Source: Clostridiales bacterium
Lineage (GTDB): Bacteria > Bacillota > Clostridia > Saccharofermentanales > Saccharofermentanaceae
DNA: 64,000 nucleotides
Reading direction: 5' to 3'
NCBI GenBank assembly: GCA_017617995.1
Contig: JAFZVE010000011.1
Span: 62,001 to 126,000, forward strand
In this document: positions 9,211-14,467 of the stretch, piece by piece
Layout of the letters: the number at the start of each line of letters is the position of its first letter
Position numbering within the stretch: the stretch's first letter is position 1
Notes under the pieces: generated by a model
The model's input: only the letters and a program-made list of their open reading frames with translations
Told to the model about the DNA's origin: nothing
Database searches by the model: none
Program-made: the position numbers and the translations under genes

Positions 9211-9239
9211 ATTATAGACTTTTTTGCCTCTGCTTTCTA
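9211..9239 (-). promoter_or_regulatory. Candidate glmU promoter
   Basis: The minus strand reads TAGAAA, 17 bases, TATAAT. The -10 is a perfect match and the -35 matches four of six. It would give a leader of about 175 bases that includes the nested palindrome. Confidence 0.45.
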
Positions 9240-9450
9240 CCTCTTCTTTCCTTTTCAGAAGCCTTCTTTCGTTACTCTTTCATTACGAAATCTAAAACAA
9301 ATATCCTGTCAATAGATTTTTACGTTTCTTTCTGATACTATAGTGGAAATACTTATGCCTTCCGAAGCGGATCTTCCCGGCCAAGGTGTTTCTCGCCTTC
9401 CGACCTTCTCTACTTCGGACATGCGCAAGGATGCGCAGAAAGGACACAAC

Positions 9451-10224
9451 ATGATTGCACTAATTCTTGCCGCCGGATATGCGACCCGCCTCTACCCGCT
9501 GACGATCAATACTCCGAAGCCTCTCCTCCCCGTGGGACCGAAGGCCATGATCGACTATATCGTCGACGAGATCGAGACGATCCCGGACGTATCGAAGATC
9601 GTTGTCGTGACCAACCATCGTTTCGCCGATAAGTTCGATGTCTGGGCCAAAGAGCGTTCCGAATCCGATATGGCGGATGCTTCCATGATCCCGCCGGTCA
9701 TCGAAGTCATCGACGACGGTACGACAGATGATTTCAATAAGCTTGGCGCCATCGGCGATATCCAGTTCGTGATCGACACGCTGTCTATCGACGACGACCT
9801 CATGATCATCGCCGGAGACAATCTCTTCACATACAAGCTCAAGGACATGTACGATTTCTTCATGGAGAGAAGAAAAGACACGCTCGTGGCCATCCGTGTC
9901 GACGATGTCGAGCAGCTCAAGAAGCTTGCCGTCGCGACTCTTGACGAAGACAATAAGGTGATTCATCTTGCAGAGAAGCCTTCTCTCCCGCGTTCTACAG
10001 TTGCGATCTACGCGACGTATTTCTATCTCCGGGAGACGCTCCCGATGATCCGCCAGTATCTCGACGAGGGCAATACTCCGGATGCACCGGGCCACTTCCC
10101 GTCCTGGCTCTATACCAGAAAGGACGTGGTCGCCTTCCGCGCACCGGGTACCTGCATCGATATCGGTACGCCGGAAAACTACAAGGACGTCTGCGACAAC
10201 TACCAGGAGATCCTCGGAAAGTAA
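9451..10224 (+). CDS. Sugar-phosphate nucleotidyltransferase family protein
   Basis: A 257-residue enzyme of the RfbA/GlmU-like nucleotidyltransferase fold, which joins an NTP to a sugar-1-phosphate or related phosphate. The N-terminus MIALILAAGYATRLYPLT is the nucleotide-binding loop, with TPKPLLPVG just after it; IIAGDNLF carries the metal-binding Asp, and HLAEKP and IDIGTPENY are family strands. The frame is open upstream to 9343, but ATG 9451 is chosen because the family starts here and AGAAAGGAC precedes it. The product (for example an NDP-sugar or CDP-linked precursor) cannot be told. It is transcribed away from glmU, alone, and ends at a hairpin shared with ribU. Confidence 0.85.
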   Translation: MIALILAAGYATRLYPLTINTPKPLLPVGPKAMIDYIVDEIETIPDVSKIVVVTNHRFADKFDVWAKERSESDMADASMIPPVIEVIDDGTTDDFNKLGAIGDIQFVIDTLSIDDDLMIIAGDNLFTYKLKDMYDFFMERRKDTLVAIRVDDVEQLKKLAVATLDEDNKVIHLAEKPSLPRSTVAIYATYFYLRETLPMIRQYLDEGNTPDAPGHFPSWLYTRKDVVAFRAPGTCIDIGTPENYKDVCDNYQEILGK

Positions 10225-10321
10225 GTCCCTAGCATATCCTCCGGGAGAATACGTCTCGAAGGTTACGCCTCGCACAGCAGATCTTCCGTAACATTCTGCA
10301 GTGCACTTCACATGAAAATGA

Positions 10322-10375
10322 AATTGCCTGTTTCGTTGACTTCGGAAACTCCATACAGTCAACGGACAGGCAATT
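10322..10375. terminator. Bidirectional terminator between convergent genes
   Basis: A long hairpin with arms 10322-10341 (AATTGCCTGTTTCGTTGACT) and 10357-10375 pairs over about 18 bases with one bulge. It lies between the convergent nucleotidyltransferase and ribU genes, and T-rich sequence follows on the plus side. Confidence 0.65.
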
Positions 10376-10407
10376 CTTCTTGCGAAAAACTTTTGCTTCT
10401 TCCCGGA

Positions 10408-11061
10408 TCAGTTGCTCTTCTCTTCGGCATTCTCCGCTTCGAAGAAGTGGCGGATCGGGAGATATGCAAGGAATGCGACAAGCGAGATCGACGCACCCTT
10501 GAAGATGTTAAACGGAACAAAGGTAAGCAGGATCACATCAAGTTTGGACTTGATGGATACGAGCGTGTTCGCCTTGTCGCACATTCCGATGATTGCCGTC
10601 AGCTGTAAACCCATCACCTTCTCATAGAGAGGCAGGCAGAAGAAATAGTTTACGAACGATGTCGCGATCGTCAGTGCAATCGTGCCGATAACAAGAGACA
10701 GCACCACGCCCTTCTTGCTGCGCATGCGGCGGTAAACGAGAGTGCCGGCCAGCACGAAGATACTTCCCGAGATAAAGTTTGCGATCTCACCGATGTTATG
10801 CGTATTGGATAGCGGGATGTGGATGAGATTCTTAAGAAATTCCACGATCACCCCCGCGATCGGTCCGCATACGAACCCGGCAAACAGCGCCGGAATATCG
10901 GAAAAATCGTACTTAAGAAATACCGGCATCAGAGGAAGCGGAATTTCGAGCATCATGAGCACTTCTGCAAGCGCGGTCATCACACCCGTGAGCGCGATCC
11001 GATAGAGCATCTTCTTTCTGGCTTGGGATTGGTTTTTGAGATTTGTTGTAGCTTCTGACAT
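10408..11061 (-). CDS. ribU: Riboflavin ECF transporter substrate-binding subunit RibU
   Basis: RibU is the membrane-embedded S component that binds riboflavin and works with a shared energising module (EcfA, EcfA', EcfT), which is not in this window. The 217 residues form about six membrane segments, with the family pattern MLEIPLPLMPVFLKYDFSDI near residues 39-58 followed by FAGFVCGPIAGVIVEFLKN. The ATG at 11061 has AAGGAG at the right distance. An FMN riboswitch lies directly upstream, which firmly supports flavin transport. It ends at the hairpin shared with the convergent gene. Confidence 0.93.
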   Translation of the reverse strand: MSEATTNLKNQSQARKKMLYRIALTGVMTALAEVLMMLEIPLPLMPVFLKYDFSDIPALFAGFVCGPIAGVIVEFLKNLIHIPLSNTHNIGEIANFISGSIFVLAGTLVYRRMRSKKGVVLSLVIGTIALTIATSFVNYFFCLPLYEKVMGLQLTAIIGMCDKANTLVSIKSKLDVILLTFVPFNIFKGASISLVAFLAYLPIRHFFEAENAEEKSN

Positions 11062-11071
11062 ATTATCACTC

Positions 11072-11197
11072 CTTCCATCCGGACTTTACCGTCGGCACCG
11101 GATTCTCACCGGTTCTGCTCTTCGCTCGCGGGCTCGTATCTTCTCGTGATACATCACCGCCGGTGGGGAATCACACCCCGCCCTGAAGTACGAGAGG
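11072..11197 (-). ncRNA. FMN riboswitch (RFN element)
   Basis: Read on the minus strand, the region carries the conserved RFN blocks in order: a GGGCGGGGTGTGATTCCCC stem-loop, ACCGGCGGT, AGCCCGCGAGC, GGTGAGAATCCGGTGCCGACGG and a closing AAAGTCCGGATGG. FMN binding is known to shut such genes off. The 3' strand of the closing stem runs straight into the ribU ribosome binding site, and no terminator stem is evident, so control is probably at translation initiation. The promoter -10 box lies immediately upstream. Confidence 0.95.
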
Positions 11198-11226
11198 ATT
11201 ATAAGACTCGTTCTTTCTCTCGTCAA
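11198..11226 (-). promoter_or_regulatory. Promoter of the FMN riboswitch-ribU transcript
   Basis: The minus strand reads TTGACG (11221-11226), 17 bases, TATAAT (11198-11203), nearly the full vegetative consensus. The transcript would begin within the first bases of the riboswitch stem. Confidence 0.85.
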
Positions 11227-11290
11227 GTAGTAATGAAAGTGAAACGTCATAGTGACATTTCTGCGCTATACTAGACAATGTGAAATCATG

Positions 11291-11324
11291 CTATTCATGA
11301 ACAGAAAGCCGCTCTCATGAATAG
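11291..11324. repeat. Perfect 10-base inverted repeat before the VanY-like gene
   Basis: CTATTCATGA (11291-11300) and TCATGAATAG (11315-11324) are exact inverted copies with a 14-base loop. It lies 27 bases before the start codon and just downstream of a possible -10 (TATACT 11267-11272). It could be an operator or a 5' hairpin. Confidence 0.5.
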
Positions 11325-11351
11325 ACAAGCATATTAGGAAGGACGATTCTG

Positions 11352-12290
11352 ATGAAGCGCAATACTCTGCCGGTCATCCTGGCAGCCGCCATAATGTTTA
11401 CCGCGATTTCCGTCTGCTCTTGCGACAAGAAATCTTCTCCTGACACGTCATTCTCGCTTCCTGCCTCTTCGGATACAGCTGCTATTTCCGACACAGTATC
11501 TCCGGTCTCCGCTTCTTCTACGACCGAGAGCACAGAGGCACCGGAGCCGACAGAAACGCCGACACCCACTCCTTCCCCCACGCCGACAGGCACACCGACT
11601 CCGACCCCCTCTCCGACTCCGGTCCCGGAATACATCGAGCCGATCATCGAGGGCGGTCCGGCCTGGTATGACGGATATGTGGATCCCAGAACCATACGCG
11701 CCGAGGTCGTATCCGATCCGTCAGACATCGCCGTTCTTGTAAATAAATACTATGCCAGCCCATCCTGGTACGTGCCTGAGCTCGTCTATGCGAAGTATTC
11801 CGACAGCCAGCAGCTCCGCCCCGAAGCGGCCGCGGCCTGGGAAGCGATGCATGACGCCTGCATGGAGGATATCGGGCAGGATCTCTATCTCATCTCCGGC
11901 TACCGCTCATGGGAGACACAAACTGCAAGTTTCAATAACGCCATTCCTCGAAGAGGTCTCGATAAGGCCGTATGTAAGAACGCCTATCCCGGCCGCTCCG
12001 AGCATCCCCTGGGCCTCGCGCTAGACATCAACATCCGCTCCGACCCGGAGATCCGTGACAACTTCGTCTATACCGAAGCCGGTCAGTGGGTCCTCAAGCA
12101 TGGTCATGAGTACGGCTTCATCTGGCGCTATCCGAAAGATTACGGCCACATCACCGGCTACGGTGTCGAGGGCTGGCACTTCCGTTACGTCGGCGTGGAC
12201 GTCGCGACCGAGATGTACCTCAATAACATCATGACGCTCGAAGAATACTACGGAAAACCGCAGATCATGCCGGATGACTACAACGAATAA
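11352..12290 (+). CDS. VanY-like D-Ala-D-Ala carboxypeptidase lipoprotein
   Basis: A 312-residue lipoprotein. The signal peptide ends at AISVCSC, giving a lipidated Cys near residue 22 or 24. Next comes a long Ser/Thr/Glu and then Pro-Thr repeat linker (about residues 30-92), as in proteins that span the wall. The C-terminal domain belongs to the LAS/VanY zinc peptidases: SGYRSWETQ, GRSEHPLGLALDI with the zinc His and Asp, and EGWHFRYVG with the last zinc His. The family trims the terminal D-Ala from peptidoglycan stem peptides or precursors. The ATG at 11352 follows GGAAGGA. Here it more likely serves wall turnover than vancomycin resistance, since no VanHAX genes are present. The MBL-fold gene follows 61 bases later. 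Confidence 0.88.
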   Translation: MKRNTLPVILAAAIMFTAISVCSCDKKSSPDTSFSLPASSDTAAISDTVSPVSASSTTESTEAPEPTETPTPTPSPTPTGTPTPTPSPTPVPEYIEPIIEGGPAWYDGYVDPRTIRAEVVSDPSDIAVLVNKYYASPSWYVPELVYAKYSDSQQLRPEAAAAWEAMHDACMEDIGQDLYLISGYRSWETQTASFNNAIPRRGLDKAVCKNAYPGRSEHPLGLALDINIRSDPEIRDNFVYTEAGQWVLKHGHEYGFIWRYPKDYGHITGYGVEGWHFRYVGVDVATEMYLNNIMTLEEYYGKPQIMPDDYNE

Positions 12291-12351
12291 CAAGGCGTGA
12301 ACAACGACCGACGCGATGCGTCTGCGAATAGAAAATGAGGATTGCGACACT

Positions 12352-13038
12352 ATGCTGATCAGCCGCGACGAACAATATCAGATATTCAACATAGGGACAA
12401 AGGTCTACTCCTGTTACTGTGTGACGTATCAGGACAAAGCCGTCATGATCGATTGCGGTCCGCACTACGAAAGAGACGCCATCGAGAAGAACTTAAGTAA
12501 GGATTTCATCTTCGACATCGATGCCATTATCCTGACGCATTCACATTGTGATTCGGCCAGCAATTCCGAGTATTTCTCGATGCTCTTTAACTGCCCGGTC
12601 TACGTCATGAAGGACGCTGTCGAGATCGTGAAACAGGGCCGCCCGAAGCGCCCGCCGAAGGATCACCCATACATCAAAAAAGCCGGCTCTGCCGGAAATA
12701 TCGTACCGAAGCTCCCGGCCTTCATCCCATACGAAGGCTGCCAGCACGTGCTCCCTCTGACACGTCAGATCGCTGAAGAATTACTTGGCAAAGACGTCCT
12801 TCTTCTTACGACACCGGGGCACTGTGAAGACCATATCTCTCTGAAACTTGGCGACACCGCCCTGATCGGCGATTGTGCCCAGTTCAACAAACGCGTCCTC
12901 GCCCCCATCTTCGTCGACAACGAAGCCCAGCTCGCCAGAACCTGGGAGACACTCATCGGACTTAAGTGTAAACAGTATCTATGCGCACACGGCAGAGCCT
13001 TCTCGGCAGAAGAATGGCTCGGCCAGCCAATCGAGTGA
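12352..13038 (+). CDS. Metallo-beta-lactamase-fold hydrolase with altered metal motif
   Basis: A 228-residue cytoplasmic protein of the MBL fold. The metal motif reads THSHCDS: the HxHxD part is intact, but the sixth position, normally His, is Ser. Downstream are TTPGHCEDH, IGDCAQF and LCAHG, which fit the later metal-binding His, Asp and His. The change suggests an altered or single-metal site. The start is ATG 12352 with GAGG upstream; an in-frame ATG at 12316 lacks a binding site. The substrate is unknown; thioester, nucleotide or lactone hydrolases share this fold. It is probably cotranscribed with the VanY-like gene, and its stop lies five bases before a long palindrome. Confidence 0.8.
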   Translation: MLISRDEQYQIFNIGTKVYSCYCVTYQDKAVMIDCGPHYERDAIEKNLSKDFIFDIDAIILTHSHCDSASNSEYFSMLFNCPVYVMKDAVEIVKQGRPKRPPKDHPYIKKAGSAGNIVPKLPAFIPYEGCQHVLPLTRQIAEELLGKDVLLLTTPGHCEDHISLKLGDTALIGDCAQFNKRVLAPIFVDNEAQLARTWETLIGLKCKQYLCAHGRAFSAEEWLGQPIE

Positions 13039-13042
13039 ACTA

Positions 13043-13197
13043 ATAGGATTCGCAGAAAAAAGGAGTTTTCTCGTGCTGTCCTGAAAAGAAAAGTTTTTCT
13101 CGTGCTGTCCTCGGAGTCTTCGACTCCTGCGGAGGCACTTCGAAAAAACTTTTCTTTTCAGCCATCCCACGACCGCTCTTCTTTCCTCGAATCCTAT
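13043..13197. repeat. Long nested palindromic element A (155 bp)
   Basis: Outer arms ATAGGATTCG (13043-13052) and CGAATCCTAT (13188-13197) are perfect. An inner pair of 18 bases, CTGAAAAGAAAAGTTTTT (13081-13098) with its exact complement at 13144-13161, frames a tip stem GGAGTC/GACTCC with closing GTGC/GCAC. A direct repeat TCGTGCTGTCCT occurs at 13071-13082 and 13100-13111. The whole would fold into one long hairpin. It starts right after the MBL-fold gene. Confidence 0.75.
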
Positions 13198-13298
13198 CCG
13201 CCTTTCCCCAGCTTGATCTCCGACCCATTTGTTTCCGGTGTTGCCGATGTTGCCGGTCGATTCTCTCTTTCTTCTCTTATCTGGATAAATATATATCG

Positions 13299-13326
13299 TT
13301 GCTCAAAAAATAAATAGAAGTATAAT
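13299..13326 (+). promoter_or_regulatory. Promoter of the AT-rich lipoprotein gene
   Basis: TTGCTC, 16 bases, TATAAT. It lies 30 bases before the start codon, with GGGAGG as the ribosome binding site in between. Confidence 0.65.
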
Positions 13327-13355
13327 CCTAGCAACCAATATGGGAGGATTACTTC

Positions 13356-14198
13356 ATGAAAAACTCCGTTCGAAAAACACTTGCTTCCGCATTCGCATTC
13401 ACCATGATGATGTCTCTCGTCGCATGTGGCGAAGACGAATCAGAAACATCCAGAAAATTGCAAAAAAAGGACAACACCTCTACAACCATAGAATCGGTGA
13501 TTGAAACACCTGTCGAAACCAAAGAACCCGAAAGCTATGCACCTTCGGAAACCGATGAGCCTAATTTGACACTCCCGTCTGATGCAAATATCACTGAGAC
13601 AACAGAGACGACAACTGAACCGGTTGATGGCTATACTTACGTTGTATACGAAGGAACAGAATATGAAACAACTTTCACTCTTAGCGTGAATATTGATGAT
13701 TATATCTCTTCCGTAGAGACAAGTGAGTATCTTAAGTTCGATTTGAGACAGTTGTCAAAAGATTTAGGTTGGACACTTTGGCATCAGTATGGAGAGCCGG
13801 CAAGCGAAGAGACAAGTAATGGCTATCTTTTAACTTATCTCGACGAAACAAACAATATCGAGACAATGTTTAACTTTACTAATGAGCCTTACGATGACAA
13901 TCAGCTTTATACTTGCAGTGTTCATTTCTATACACCTTCTCTTGAAAAAGACTTTTATGACGAAGGTGATATCTCTGGACAACCAGAATACTACAATAGC
14001 ATCATTAAGATGTCTAGACATGATTGTGTCTACTTCTTAAGCGGAATAAAGGGTACACCTCAAGTATCTCGTGACGACATCGTTATTATTGCATATATAA
14101 TGACTTTCGTTAAAGACGACCCTGGTAAAAATCCACTCTATTTCACCTCTCTCCAGAATAAATGTTCAACTGGAAATGGTGATTTCAAGTTACCTTAA
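13356..14198 (+). CDS. Orphan lipoprotein, AT-rich, unknown function
   Basis: A 280-residue lipoprotein that I do not recognise. The signal peptide runs to the lipobox SLVAC, so the Cys near residue 24 would be lipidated and the protein held on the outer face of the membrane. Residues 25-95 are a low-complexity Glu/Thr/Pro linker. The remaining 185 residues form a globular domain with alternating hydrophobic stretches and no motif I can name. Its codons are visibly richer in A and T than those of its neighbours, which suggests recent acquisition. It has its own promoter and a strong terminator and is bracketed by two long palindromes. Confidence 0.75.
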   Translation: MKNSVRKTLASAFAFTMMMSLVACGEDESETSRKLQKKDNTSTTIESVIETPVETKEPESYAPSETDEPNLTLPSDANITETTETTTEPVDGYTYVVYEGTEYETTFTLSVNIDDYISSVETSEYLKFDLRQLSKDLGWTLWHQYGEPASEETSNGYLLTYLDETNNIETMFNFTNEPYDDNQLYTCSVHFYTPSLEKDFYDEGDISGQPEYYNSIIKMSRHDCVYFLSGIKGTPQVSRDDIVIIAYIMTFVKDDPGKNPLYFTSLQNKCSTGNGDFKLP

Positions 14199-14204
14199 GA
14201 GAAA

Positions 14205-14227
14205 GGCCGCCAAAAGCGGCCTTTTTC
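14205..14227 (+). terminator. Intrinsic terminator of the AT-rich lipoprotein
   Basis: The stem AGGCCGC/GCGGCCT has the loop CAAAA and is followed by TTTTTC. It is a textbook Rho-independent terminator starting seven bases after the stop codon. Confidence 0.9.
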
Positions 14228-14324
14228 ATCAGGAATTCTTCCTCGTGAAGAAATGCCCATAAACCGTGTATGATCCCATCATTCGGGACTGCGATTCTTT
14301 CGGGTTCGGAGACGATTCTTAGAA

Positions 14325-14467
14325 ACTGACTGTTCCGAGAAGAGCGATGAAATAAAGAGAAAGAAATACCTCTACGGAGACGAGTTTTTTCGCGCAGCGA
14401 AAAACTGTTTGAGTCTCAGGAGAGCTATTTCTTTCTCTTTGCTTTTGAATATATCGGAACAGTCAGT
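14325..14467. repeat. Long nested palindromic element B (143 bp)
   Basis: Perfect 14-base outer arms, ACTGACTGTTCCGA (14325-14338) and TCGGAACAGTCAGT (14454-14467), enclose a second pair AAAGAGAAAGAAATA / TATTTCTTTCTCTTT (about 14356-14370 and 14426-14440, with one unpaired base) and a tip built from GAGAC/GTCTC and TTTTTTCGC/GCGAAAAA. The right arm reaches the stop codon of the FtsX-like permease gene. Its architecture is like that of element A, with different bases. Confidence 0.75.

Larger units (their letters stand above)
9031..9450. other. Divergent intergenic region glmU / nucleotidyltransferase
   Basis: This 420-base region holds no convincing gene. From left to right it carries the glmU leader, a nested palindrome (9124-9183), a likely minus-strand promoter for glmU (9211-9239), a pyrimidine-rich tract on the plus strand (about 9220-9290), and a possible plus-strand -10 box TATAGT at 9339-9344 for the nucleotidyltransferase with a weak T-rich -35. 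Confidence 0.6.
13039..13355. other. Intergenic region before the AT-rich lipoprotein
   Basis: No gene is supported in these 317 bases. They contain palindromic element A, a short direct repeat of TGTTGCCG near 13238-13256, and a plus-strand promoter at 13299-13326. Confidence 0.6.

Noticed and set aside
8101..9315. Open frame of 404 codons antisense to glmU
   Set aside because: It spans glmU and its leader, ends in a pyrimidine-rich tract that gives a Phe-rich tail, and has no translation signals.
9343..9450. Longer start for the nucleotidyltransferase
   Set aside because: The extra 36 residues precede the conserved N-terminal loop, and the possible -10 box overlaps the start at 9343.
11500..11630. 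Repetitive Pro-Thr coding stretch as a DNA repeat
   Set aside because: It is an in-frame linker of the VanY-like lipoprotein, typical of wall-spanning proteins.
13071..13111. Repeated TCGTGCTGTCCT as a CRISPR-like array
   Set aside because: Only two copies 29 bases apart, no regular spacers, no cas genes; better explained as part of palindromic element A.
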